Assembly (NCBI RefSeq): GCF_008042275.1
Contig: NZ_RDBK01000043.1
Span: forward strand, 3,226,921 to 3,290,920
From: Streptomyces sp. OR43
GTDB lineage: Bacteria > Actinomycetota > Actinomycetes > Streptomycetales > Streptomycetaceae
Direction of reading: 5' to 3'
DNA length: 64,000 bases
Below, in pieces: positions 52,600-61,809 of the stretch. Every line of letters begins with the position of its first letter. Position 1 is the stretch's first letter. Below the pieces are notes generated by a model. The model saw only the letters and a list, made by a program, of their open reading frames with translations, was not told where the DNA came from and did no database searches. Both the position numbers and the translations under genes were made by a program.

Positions 52600-53523
52600 T
52601 CAGACCGCGAGGGTGTGATCGCTCTGGGCCGGGGTTCCGGAGCGGCAGGACCAAGGCGAGCAGCCGTCCGGCTCGCCGTTCTCCAGCTCGGCGTCCGCGA
52701 GCGCGTCGAAGATGTCGCCCTGGCGGCCGGACCACTCGTGGGCAGTGACCCGGTCGATCGGCGCCTGGTCCAGGGGGCGGCGGCTGCGGTGGAGGTATGC
52801 CTGACCGAGCAGGGGTTTGCCCTCGGCGGTGGCGCGCGCGTTACCCGATCGGATGGCGGCGTCGAAGGCGACGACGTCCTGCCACTCGTGTGGGGACTCG
52901 TCCCGCAGAGCCCTCCACTGGGCGTTGCCGTGGTACGGACATCCCAGGCACGCACTCTTCGGCGTCTGACCGAACCCGCGTGAGCGCAGGAGCCGCAGGC
53001 AGTCGGACCGGGAGAACCCGTTCTCGATCAGCGGGTGGCGGTTCTTCATGTAGGCGACGTCCGCGTCCTTGGCCCGGTGGAACTCGTCCACCGAGATGCC
53101 GATCCACTGCTCGACGTGGACTCCGGCGGGGATGCGCTGCGGGTAGGGATACCCGAGCAGCTCGCGGACCTTCTCCTTGATCGGCCGGACCTTGTACTGA
53201 CTCGTGCACTGCCGCCGTGACATCCCATCGCCGCCATCGGCGTTGAGGATGTGCAAAGGCATCGACGCGAAGCGCTTTCCAGGGTCGAGCGCATCGGACC
53301 GGATGTTCCCGGAGGAGACCCGCAGGATCGGGATGCCGACCGGTTCCGCAATCTCCCGTTCGATCCGGACGAGGTGCTCGTAGACGCTGCGGGGCTCCCA
53401 TCCCGTGTCCGCGAAGATCGCCACATCCAGGCCGGGCAGGTGACCCTCGGCGGCCATGAGTAGAAGGCAGGTCGACTGGACGCCAGCTCCGAGCGAAAGC
53501 ACCTTGAGTGCGGGGACGTTCAT
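52600..53523 (-). CDS. PP-loop ATPase, PAPS-reductase-like
   Basis: A 307-residue adenine-nucleotide alpha-hydrolase (PP-loop) protein. The PP-loop is SLGAGVQSTCL (about 10-20), followed by IFADTGWEP, and Cys motifs RQCTSQYK and SACLGCPYHG. It resembles phage and element PAPS-reductase-like proteins and DndC-type enzymes. It may thiolate or otherwise modify nucleic acid, but no partner Dnd genes are seen. It overlaps the TraG-like gene by ATGA. Confidence 0.8.
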   Translation of the reverse strand: MNVPALKVLSLGAGVQSTCLLLMAAEGHLPGLDVAIFADTGWEPRSVYEHLVRIEREIAEPVGIPILRVSSGNIRSDALDPGKRFASMPLHILNADGGDGMSRRQCTSQYKVRPIKEKVRELLGYPYPQRIPAGVHVEQWIGISVDEFHRAKDADVAYMKNRHPLIENGFSRSDCLRLLRSRGFGQTPKSACLGCPYHGNAQWRALRDESPHEWQDVVAFDAAIRSGNARATAEGKPLLGQAYLHRSRRPLDQAPIDRVTAHEWSGRQGDIFDALADAELENGEPDGCSPWSCRSGTPAQSDHTLAV

Positions 53524-55308
53524 GTCGACAGCTCGAAGTCGTCGGGGTCCGTGGCCTTCGCCAGAGCGCGCTCGGTGATGGCTTTCGTCGCACGGGTCGA
53601 TGCCGGGCCGACCACCCTCGCGGATGGTTCCTTGTACCAGGGCTTGAGGTCGAGCATCGCGACCCGGATGCCGGTGGCCAGGAGCAACGCCTTGCCCTTG
53701 GGCAGGGCGCGGATGGCGTCAGGCGGAAGGATGCGTTCGGTGCGCATGCTCACCGAGGTGGATTTACCGCTCTCGCTGGTGGAGACCGAGGTGGTCTGGA
53801 CGTCGTGGTCACCGACCTGACGGCTGAGGCGGTCGGCGAAGTCCGCGTCATCGATCCCACTACCGATGATCTTGATGGTGGCTGCGGACCACAGGGCGTC
53901 CATGCCGGCCTCGCCCCAGCACCGCTGGCCCTGGCGGTAGGACTGCAGGATCGTCATCGGGATGACGCCGCGGCTGCCCAAGTGGCTGTAGAGATCGGGG
54001 AGATCGCTGATCTTGCAGACGTTGGCTGCTTCGTCGAGGACGCACAGGGCGGGCGGGTCGAGCCGTCCGCCGGAGCGCTCGGCGACCACTACGGCTGCGC
54101 GCATCACGGCGTCGGCAGCAGCGGCGATGATCGCGGAGGCGCTGCCTCCGCCGTCCTTGCTGAGGAGGTACAAGGTGTCGCAGGAGGTGGCGAAGGCGAA
54201 GGGCTTGAACTCGTCAGCGCTCTTGCTGGGGGTGACCCACGCCGCGACCTCGGGGTCGAGCAGGCAGCTCGCATACTGCCGCGCCGTCTCGTAGATCCCG
54301 TCCCGGGTCTCGGTTGCACCGGAGACGGTGCCCTGAAGCTGGGCGGCGACCGCATCGTGGCCGGCATCGGTGAGCAAGTCGACCGGCGTCCGGTCGGCGG
54401 GGGAGGCGAGCCACGCCAAGACGTCGGTGATCGGCCGGCGCTGACTGGCGGCAGCGAGGAACAGCGCACCCAACGTGTTCGACGCGGCGGTGGACCAGAA
54501 GTCGGAACCGTTCGAGTCGTCCACGCTGGCGGCGACGAAGTGCCCGGCCAGGCGTTTGGCTCCGGCCAGGTCGCGGGCGTCGGCCAGGATGTCCCACCAC
54601 ATCTCGCGCGGATGGTGCGCGATTTGCTGAGGATCCAGGGTCCAGATCGTGCCGACCTCGGCTCGGGCGTCCACCGTGGCGGTGAACGCGTCGTTCGCCG
54701 CCTTGTTGCTGGTGAGCAGCACCGGGCCGGGTGCCGCGAGGATCGCCGGGATCGCCAGTCCGGAGGTCTTCCCGCTGCGCGGCGCCATGATCGCGACGAG
54801 GACGTCCTCCCAGGACGCGCGGACATCGGCTCGCCCCGGGGACAGGGTGCCGAGCAGGATGCCGCGGTCAGCCGGAGCGACCTCTTTTACTCTCCCGGCC
54901 GCTCAGGGACGGCCGCAGGCTCTTCGCCTTCACGGTGATCTCCTTGTTCAGCAGCGGCGCCAGGTCGGTCTTGCGGGCGAGTCCGGTCTTGGAGCCGGAG
55001 CGCCAGCGCGTCCACAGGACTATGCCGGTGGTGATCAGGGCCAGGGTGAGCAGGCCGGGAACGATGCGGGCGCCGAGCAACAGGGCGGTCGTGCTCAGGG
55101 CCGGCCACAGCATGTCGGGGTGCAGCAGAGCATCGGTGGTGCGGAACGGGGCCCATGGGCCTTTGCCGACAGCGGCGTTGGTGAGGTTGCCGGTCAGCCA
55201 GGCCAGGGAGCCGAAGGCCAGGGCGGCGCCGAGGACGCCGAACAGGAGGTAGAGGAGCGCGTCGGTTCCGGTGGTGGTCGACGGCGCGCTGGTGCGCGGA
55301 GAGGGCAC
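53520..55308 (-). pseudogene. TraG/VirD4-like coupling protein gene with a frameshift
   Basis: A type IV coupling protein in two frames. The first, from ATG 55308, has two TM segments (LLYLLFGVLGAALAFGSLAW; LLLGARIVPGLLTLALI) and ends KSLRPSLSGRES. The frame +1 away continues as KEVAPADRGILLGTLSP and then MAPRSGKTSGLAIPAI (Walker A), CVLDEAANVCKI (Walker B) and a C-terminal ATPase. One extra base in the TTTT run at 54885-54888 joins them. The protein would be about 595 residues and links relaxosome DNA to a transfer channel. Confidence 0.82.
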
Positions 55309-55445
55309 GGTGGTTCCTTGGGTGTGCGAGCGGGCGGGGCGGGGCGCGCTCGGTTCTCGTGCAGCTCACGGGCCTACTCCTGGGGGATTCAGCGGAACGT
55401 TTCAGCGCGGACCGGTGCCGGCTGCCGGCGTACACGACGGCAGAT

Positions 55446-56678
55446 TCACGGCGCGACCGACAGCGTCAGGTCGTCGGAAAGAGCAGCGAGTCGGTGCCGG
55501 GCCGTGTCGGGGCTGTCGGCGGTGACGATGAGGAAGCCGATGCGGCTGGTGTCGAGGTCGCCCGCCGGCGGCAGTACGACCCGCTCTCCGACCTCCCGGA
55601 GCCAGGTCACCTGGTACAGCCACGGGTGCTCCGGACCAGGGACCATCGCCAGGCTCCGCGCCAAGAGGACACCGCTGGCCGGGGGATAGACGATCTTGAT
55701 CGCGGCGGTGGTGTGTGCCGTCGGCGTCAGGTCGGGAATCTGCCCGCAGGCGACATCAGCAGCGATCCGGGGCAGGTCCAGGCCGGTGGCGAGGCGGACG
55801 AGCGTGCCGATCAGGTCGCCGCCGATCCGCGAGTTGACCTCGATGATCCGCGGACCGGACGTGGTGAGGCGCATCTCCACGTGCTGGACACCATCGGTGA
55901 CTCCCAGCGCCCGGACAGCCTGGATGGCTACGGGAGCGACCTCGGGAAGGAGCGGGTCACCGGCATCGACGGTATGGCCGACTTCCTCGAAGTACGGAGC
56001 GAAGTCGACCTCCTTGCGAGTGACGGCGAGCGCCGTGGTGACCCCGTGCTGGGTGACGCACTCCACCGAGATTTCCGGGCCCGACAGGTATTCCTCGACC
56101 AGTACGCCGCTGCCCTCCGGACCTTGCTTACCGGCTCCAGCAGCGGCGAACTGCCAGGCCCCGGGCAGCTCCTCGGGCGCATCGACGCGGACCACACCGA
56201 TGCTGGCCGCGTGAGAGGAAGGCTTGAGAACGACCGGGAACCCGGTGCGAAGCGCGGCGACGGATGCCTCGGCCAGGGTGTCGACACGGGTGGACGTGGC
56301 CGAGGGCACGTTGCGTTCGGCGAACAGACGGCGGCTGGTCGCCTTGTCCCGGCAGGCGGTCATCGCCGACGTGGTGTTGCCGGGTAGGCAGAGGCGAGCG
56401 GCGAGTTCGGCGGCCGGCACGAGTGTGTACTCGTCCCAGGTGACGACACCGAGGATGGGGTGGCGAGCGGCCAAGGCCAGGCCGGCAGCGACCACGGCGT
56501 CCGGGTCGTGGGTGTCGGCGACCTCGTGGTCGACCACCAGGTGCTGCTGCCAGGAAGGCGGCTTGGTGTCGATGACGGCGATCGGGTACGCGGCGGCAGC
56601 CTGCTCGACGCAGTAGCCGCGATAGACGGGATCGGATCCGCCGACGACGATCAGCAGCGGGCGAGTGGATCGGAACAT
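55446..56678 (-). CDS. ATP-grasp carboxylate-amine ligase
   Basis: A 410-residue ATP-grasp enzyme. The N-terminal pre-ATP domain (RPLLIVVGGSDPVYRGYC) is followed by LRTGFPVVLKPSSHAAS (ATP-grasp Lys), VLVEEYLSGPEISVECV, and the metal-binding HVEMRLTTSGPRIIEVNSR segment (Glu and Asn of the family). It resembles D-Ala ligase/BacD-type ligases forming a peptide or amide bond. ATG 56678 has GGAGG 8 nt upstream. It lies downstream of an MFS exporter, like the BacD-BacE pair of bacilysin production and resistance. Confidence 0.88.
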   Translation of the reverse strand: MFRSTRPLLIVVGGSDPVYRGYCVEQAAAAYPIAVIDTKPPSWQQHLVVDHEVADTHDPDAVVAAGLALAARHPILGVVTWDEYTLVPAAELAARLCLPGNTTSAMTACRDKATSRRLFAERNVPSATSTRVDTLAEASVAALRTGFPVVLKPSSHAASIGVVRVDAPEELPGAWQFAAAGAGKQGPEGSGVLVEEYLSGPEISVECVTQHGVTTALAVTRKEVDFAPYFEEVGHTVDAGDPLLPEVAPVAIQAVRALGVTDGVQHVEMRLTTSGPRIIEVNSRIGGDLIGTLVRLATGLDLPRIAADVACGQIPDLTPTAHTTAAIKIVYPPASGVLLARSLAMVPGPEHPWLYQVTWLREVGERVVLPPAGDLDTSRIGFLIVTADSPDTARHRLAALSDDLTLSVAP

Positions 56679-56753
56679 GGGAAAGACCTCCATGGGGCGT
56701 GGGCGGGAAGAGCGGAGAAGCGAACTGGGCGTGCGCGGTCGGGAAACGGCCCG

Positions 56754-58025
56754 TCAGCGCGCAGTCGCTGGCTGGGGGACCTGCTGGTGAAGTTCAGGAC
56801 CCTGTGGACGGTCTGGTTCGCAGGCGGTCCGGTGCCGTCGCAGACCGGCGAAGCAAGCAGTCAGCGCTAGGCCCTGGAGAGCGGCGCAGGCCAGCAGGAG
56901 GCGTGAAATCCCGGCGGTGGGGACGATCGCGATCAGGGCTCCGGCCAGCGGGAGCGGCAGCAGCACCAGGATGATCGTCACCGCCAGAGTCGAGCCGAAC
57001 GCCTGGACCGGGATGAGCCGGGACCGCAGCGTGCGCAGCACGACGGTCATCGCACCTTCGCCGGCCATGACCAACGCCACTGCTGCGGTGTATGCCCCGA
57101 AGTTCGGGGCCAGGGCAGTCGCCAGGCATGCCGCGGTTGAGACAGCGGCTGCCCCGGCGCCGACTGACCAGATGCCGAAGCGGTCGATCGCACGACGGCT
57201 GGCCCACACAGCAATCAGCGAAGCAACGGCTGCCGCGCTCCAGACCGATCCCACGGCGGCGGTGGAGTAGTGGAAGTGGTGGATGACAGTGATCGGGGCG
57301 GCGGCCTGCAGGACGCCAGTGGCCAGGTTGGAAGCGATGAGACCACCGACCAGCCAGACAAGTGCCGGTGTCCGGCGCAGGGTTGCCCACCCGGTCAGAA
57401 GACTGCCGGGCGCAGGGCGATGGTCCGTGGCCTCTGCAACGCCGGATGCGGTCGAGGCAGCGGTCAAGGCCAGCAACGCGACCACGCTCAGCAGCACGGT
57501 GGTGCCGGCCAGGAGCAGCAGGCCCCCCAGAAGCGGACCGACGAGCATCGCGCCCTGGTCGATCCCGGTCTGTGCGGCCTGCACGCGGTGGGCCGTGGTA
57601 CCCGCCAGGCGGCACGACGCGGCGCCCAGAGTCTCCACCGCGACGAAGGAGACCTCCGCAACCAGCCCGGACACAGCGCCGAAAGCCAGGACAACAACCG
57701 TTGGCACTGTTCCTGCACTGGGCAGGAAGAACAAAACCACCCCGGCAACGACGACCACGGCGGTGCGGGTCAGGTTGGACATCCGGAACACACGCCCGGC
57801 GCCCCACCGGTCAACCAGTGACCCGGCGAAGGCGAAGGCAGCCAGACGAGGCGCCCATTCGAGGAGAAACGCAAGACCGGTCAAGGCGGTGGAGCCCGTG
57901 GTGACCAGGACCAGCAGCGGTATGGCGTAGGTAGCCGTCGCACTGGCCAGAGCGTCGGCGGCCCGCATGACGTAGGTGCGCGACAGCCCGACGATCCGGG
58001 GAGGCGAAGGGATCATCACGGTCAC
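56754..58025 (-). CDS. MFS transporter (efflux type)
   Basis: A 423-residue major facilitator with about 12 hydrophobic segments; the loop GSLVDRWGAGRVFRMSN between TM2 and TM3 is the MFS signature region. Motifs resemble enterobactin-/drug-exporter (EntS/BacE-like) MFS proteins. It starts at a GTG overlapping the stop of the relaxase-like gene by GTGA; the ATP-grasp gene follows 75 bp downstream. A role in exporting or excluding the ligase product is likely. Confidence 0.9.
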   Translation of the reverse strand: MTVMIPSPPRIVGLSRTYVMRAADALASATATYAIPLLVLVTTGSTALTGLAFLLEWAPRLAAFAFAGSLVDRWGAGRVFRMSNLTRTAVVVVAGVVLFFLPSAGTVPTVVVLAFGAVSGLVAEVSFVAVETLGAASCRLAGTTAHRVQAAQTGIDQGAMLVGPLLGGLLLLAGTTVLLSVVALLALTAASTASGVAEATDHRPAPGSLLTGWATLRRTPALVWLVGGLIASNLATGVLQAAAPITVIHHFHYSTAAVGSVWSAAAVASLIAVWASRRAIDRFGIWSVGAGAAAVSTAACLATALAPNFGAYTAAVALVMAGEGAMTVVLRTLRSRLIPVQAFGSTLAVTIILVLLPLPLAGALIAIVPTAGISRLLLACAALQGLALTACFAGLRRHRTACEPDRPQGPELHQQVPQPATAR

Positions 58026-59293
58026 CGCGTCCGGGGGGCGGGGGCCTGCGACGGAGGTGTGATCGCGCCGGCGTTCACTGCCCCGGTGCTGAGAGTCGAG
58101 GAGTCCTTGGCCCTGGCCGCTGCGGGCGACGTGGTCAGCGCGGCGCTCTGATGGTCGGGGACTGCCGCGGACTGTGTCCGCGTCTCGGCCTGTTCCTGGG
58201 AAGCGACGCCTACCTGGAGCAGCGCGGCTCCGGAGTCGACGAGTTCGGACTGGGCGTCCCTGACGTACTCGGAGGCGTAGTCGAACCGGCGGGCGAGGTG
58301 GTATGCCTCGCTGTCGAGGTCCTGGATCTGCTCACCCGTCACCTCCAGCGCTTCCCGGACGCGTTCCAGGGCACCGTGCTCGGGGTGGAGGTGTTCGACG
58401 GCCGTCCGAAGCTCTTCACCGTTCACGGCAGACCTGATCTGATCGGTGAGTCGGAGGATTTCCGCTCCGGCTGTGTAGGGCCCGAGCGGATAGGCCTGGG
58501 CTGTCTCTCGCGTGGTGTCGAGGGAGGGGTCCAGGTCGACGCCGAATCCGGCGGCGCGCAGCAGCTGGGCCGCGTAGGTAGCGGTGGCGGGGCGCAGAGC
58601 GCGCGGGACTGCGGTGGGAAGGCGATGGCGTCGGCCGTACCAGTCCTCGATCTGCTGGAAGCCAGCGTGCTTGAGAAGTGTGGCGGCATGGTCGTTGGTA
58701 TCGCCCTTCGCCGACACGCTGCCGCTGGGCTCGGCGGTGATGATGGAGGGTGCAGGCACGTGGGTCTCCTGGGCGGGGGATTCCGGGTGGACAGAGGTGG
58801 ACAGGTGGCCCAGCTCGGCCGCGATGCGGTGGCACTCGGTCTCCAGGTGAAAGGCGTCGCGGTAGGCGTTGTGGAGGATGCCGTCCTCACGAGCGAGGGT
58901 CGCCACGACGTGCACCTGCCGGGGCTGATCGCGCAGGGCGATCCACCGGCAGGCGTCCGGATCCCCGTCGGGGGCGACGCCGGTGACGGCCACCAGGCGG
59001 CGGGCGACCGCGGCCCACTGCGCGTCGGTGAGATCCGGCCGTTGCGGGTTGGAACGCACTGAGCAGAACCACGTCGGCCGTTCGGGTGCCCGGGACCCGA
59101 GACGTTCGACCGGAGCGTCGAGGGCCTGGGCCAGATAGGGCAGTGAGCCAGACTCGGCGAGAAGCTCGATGGGGGCTCCACGCCCGTCACCCGCGATCAG
59201 CCTGGGGCTGATGTGACCACCGCGCTCGGCCAGCTCGTACAGGGACGAGAACAGGCCAGCGGTGCTGCTAGCGCGCTGCAGGTGGGCAATCAC
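58022..59293 (-). CDS. Relaxase-like protein lacking the three-His motif
   Basis: A 423-residue paralogue of the relaxase at 37958. The N terminus IAHLQRASSTAGLFSSLY matches relaxase strand 1 (compare MobA-type openings), WFCSVRSNPQ and DACRWIALRDQPRQVHVV match the WHCSVR and VRHADDHIHIV regions, but only the last His (His128) of the three remains. A LETECHRIAAELG helix also aligns. The C-terminal half is helical with a Pro/Ala tail. Nicking activity is unlikely; a regulatory or DNA-binding role is possible. GTG 59293 is chosen as the start; upstream ATG 59416 gives a non-homologous extension. Confidence 0.72.
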   Translation of the reverse strand: MIAHLQRASSTAGLFSSLYELAERGGHISPRLIAGDGRGAPIELLAESGSLPYLAQALDAPVERLGSRAPERPTWFCSVRSNPQRPDLTDAQWAAVARRLVAVTGVAPDGDPDACRWIALRDQPRQVHVVATLAREDGILHNAYRDAFHLETECHRIAAELGHLSTSVHPESPAQETHVPAPSIITAEPSGSVSAKGDTNDHAATLLKHAGFQQIEDWYGRRHRLPTAVPRALRPATATYAAQLLRAAGFGVDLDPSLDTTRETAQAYPLGPYTAGAEILRLTDQIRSAVNGEELRTAVEHLHPEHGALERVREALEVTGEQIQDLDSEAYHLARRFDYASEYVRDAQSELVDSGAALLQVGVASQEQAETRTQSAAVPDHQSAALTTSPAAARAKDSSTLSTGAVNAGAITPPSQAPAPRTR

Positions 59294-60034
59294 GTCTTCA
59301 ACCTCGAACGGGGAAAGGTGAATGGGCGCCCGGAGGTTCGGGCTGTCAGGGAGAGAGGATCCGCAGGATCCGCGATTTGGCGCGGCTGGAGATCGCTGGT
59401 AGACGTCACCGATCACTCAGTCGGCATTGAGCCAGCACTGCTGCTTCGGCGGGGAGGGATGTCTGGCGGAACCTTCAGGCAGGTACAGCAGTTCGGTGTG
59501 CGCGTTGGCAGCCGCGCTCCGGAGCGGAAGGGTGACCTGTGGGGGTGTCGACGAGTTACTCATCCCTGTGCTCGAATACCACCATGGCGACACCGGGCCA
59601 CGCCCCGTAACCGTGTGGGGCAATCTGCGCTTCGACTTCTCGACGGTCTCGGTAGAACTGGCGCCCAGTCCCTGACGCCCCGCGCTGGCCGCGATGGCGC
59701 GGACGTTGTCTTCGGTCCGAGGCCGAGGCCCCGCCAAGACCAGCGCAGATCGAGGCGGGGCATCGAACGGTCAGAAGCGCGGGTTATCCGTTGGCCGCTC
59801 GGCCGCGGTAACGGCCTTCAGGAGCTCGGCGAGTTCGTCGGTTCAGACGAGCGCTGGTCGATCCACCACCCCGCGCGAGTGATGGTGCGGGCGGACTCCT
59901 CTATCTCCCCCCATGCCGTGTCGCTGGTCCCGCCTTCAAGGACCAGATCGGTGCAGCCGGCGGCCAGAACCTGGTGGCGACAGCGCACACCCCAGGCAAC
60001 TGCTCGTTCTGTCGCTTCCGCCTTCTGCGTCGTC
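59294..60034. other. 741-bp stretch without a confident gene
   Basis: Both strands hold open frames because of high GC, but none has a convincing start, ribosome-binding site or domain. A 106-residue minus frame (59417-59737) starting MAGPRPRTEDNVRAIAAS is the best candidate and sits where a MobC-like partner of the relaxase homologue would be expected, but it shows no MobC motif. The region may be eroded. Confidence 0.4.
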
Positions 60035-61708
60035 TCAGCGTGTCCTGCGGATGGCGTCTGTGGCCGCGGAGGCGATAGCGACGGGAGCGCTGGAGGGCTG
60101 GGGAAGGTGCAGCAAGGTGGTCCCCGGCAAGTGGCGGGACTCCGCGGTGAGGGTGAGCTGGAGTACGGCGCAGCCGGCGGTCGTGAGCTGCTTGACGCGG
60201 GTGACGGCTTGAGCGGTTTCGTCGCTGCCGTACTGGGCGTCGGTGACGATCACGAGGAGGCGGCCGGCGCCGGGGCGGCTGAGTTCGAGGCCGTGGTCGA
60301 GTGCGTCGATGGCGTCGCCGAGGTTGTGGTGGCCGCCGCTGGCATCGAAGGTCGTCACGCGCTCTGGTGCTCGGTGGGTGGGTCGGGTCAATGCGGTGAG
60401 GTGCATGTCGTAGGCGATGGTGGCGGTGAGGGAGTCGGGGTCGGTCAGGGCTGCTGCGCGTGCCACGATCCAGGCAGCGGACGCGACGGGCGCGCAGGCG
60501 GCACGCATGGAGCCGGAGACGTCGACGGCGATCCCCACACGCAGCGGTGGGGTGGGGGAGTTCCGGCGGCGGGTGTGGGTGAACGGTTCTGCGGTGGGGA
60601 CCGATCCGGCCGCGCGCTGAGCGTCGCGGGCGAGGGCCGCGCGCATGTTGAGGCGGCCGGGCGGGGTGGGGCTGGTGGTCCGCTCCTCGGTCCGCTCGCG
60701 GTAGGCGGCGGCACGCAGGGCGCGGCTCAGGCGCGCGGCGGCACTCTGCTCGGCGGCGGTGGGCCTGCGGGTGCCGGTGACCGGGTTGCCGTAGGGCGCC
60801 GGTGTGCCGTCGGGGGTGACGGTGGTGCCACGGGCGTTGAAGACCGACTTGGCGGTGGCGGCGGCTTTGCGTCGCTGGCCGGCCCGCTGGGCGCGGTTCT
60901 GAGCCTGCGCCTTGGACTGCGTGGCCATGGCGTTGGTCGCTGCGGCCTGTGCCGCGAGGTCGGCGGCGTCGGTGGCTGCCGTGCTGTCCATGACGACCCC
61001 CACGGCGCCGGACAGCAGATCGGTGAGGTTCCCTGGCACGGGCAGGGCGGGGGCAGCGGTGTCCAGAGCGTCGCACCATTTCTGAGCGTGCGCGAGCATG
61101 GTCGTGGCGTCGTGGTCGGCGCACTGGTGGGCTGCGGTCCAGATGCGGGTGAGTGTGGCCAGCAGGTCTGCGCCCAGCACCTTTTCGCACAGATCGGCGA
61201 CGGCCCGGGTCTCGCCGGCGTCCAGGATGCCGACGTCACGGCGGCCGAGGACCAGGGCCGCCACGGCGGCGGCGTGCTCGATGCCCTGGAGGGTGGGGTG
61301 GGCGATGTCGGGCATGACCAGGGTTCGGGCACTGGTGCGCAGGTACGTGCGGTCCGTGGGCCGCGCGATCAGGTGTGCGCCTTCGACACGGCTCTCCTCC
61401 AGCAGGAGCGCGGCCTCGACGACGCGGGGGTCCGCTCCGGCAGGCTGCGTCCAAACGGAGTGGGCCGCGTGCGCGGCCTCGTGGACGAACACTCCCCAGG
61501 CGGCGGGATACCGCTCCTCGTCGCCCACGATCCGCGGATTGATCTCGTGGGGCTGGAGCGGGGCGAACAGGCCGGCGTCGAACTCGACCTCGCCCAGGGT
61601 GGGGAAGAACGCGGCTGGTGCGCCGCTGCGCGTGCCGGGGCGGCAGGTGACAAGGAGGTCCTGGCGGCCGGAGAGGTCGACCAGTCGGTCGCCGAGTTCG
61701 GCTCCCAC
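60035..61708 (-). CDS. VWA-domain protein with HExxH motif (CoxE/MoxR partner type)
   Basis: A 557-residue protein from GTG 61708. The N-terminal half has a zinc-peptidase-like FVHEAAHAAHSVW (His76, Glu77, His80) and LLLEESRVEGAH (possible third ligand); the C-terminal part is a von Willebrand A domain with the MIDAS motif DVSGSMRAA (about 400-410) and VIVTDAQYGS. Such proteins pair with MoxR AAA+ ATPases. The true N terminus was probably lost: the frame is open upstream into the truncated MoxR gene with no good start. Confidence 0.75.
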   Translation of the reverse strand: MGAELGDRLVDLSGRQDLLVTCRPGTRSGAPAAFFPTLGEVEFDAGLFAPLQPHEINPRIVGDEERYPAAWGVFVHEAAHAAHSVWTQPAGADPRVVEAALLLEESRVEGAHLIARPTDRTYLRTSARTLVMPDIAHPTLQGIEHAAAVAALVLGRRDVGILDAGETRAVADLCEKVLGADLLATLTRIWTAAHQCADHDATTMLAHAQKWCDALDTAAPALPVPGNLTDLLSGAVGVVMDSTAATDAADLAAQAAATNAMATQSKAQAQNRAQRAGQRRKAAATAKSVFNARGTTVTPDGTPAPYGNPVTGTRRPTAAEQSAAARLSRALRAAAYRERTEERTTSPTPPGRLNMRAALARDAQRAAGSVPTAEPFTHTRRRNSPTPPLRVGIAVDVSGSMRAACAPVASAAWIVARAAALTDPDSLTATIAYDMHLTALTRPTHRAPERVTTFDASGGHHNLGDAIDALDHGLELSRPGAGRLLVIVTDAQYGSDETAQAVTRVKQLTTAGCAVLQLTLTAESRHLPGTTLLHLPQPSSAPVAIASAATDAIRRTR

Positions 61709-61809
61709 GCGCAGCCACGCGTCCGGGGAGGAACGGGGTTGCGCGGGCGGGGCGCCGTCGTCGTCCCAGCGCGCGAGGTCGGCGTCGTCGTCCCGGGTGG
61801 TGGCGGGGG

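Noticed and set aside
54868..54888. Programmed ribosomal frameshift in the TraG-like gene
   Set aside because: The run is short with no evident stimulatory structure, and similar one-base lesions occur in unrelated genes nearby, so error or decay is more likely.
59417..59737. MobC-like partner of the second relaxase homologue
   Set aside because: Position fits but the sequence lacks MobC motifs and a start signal.
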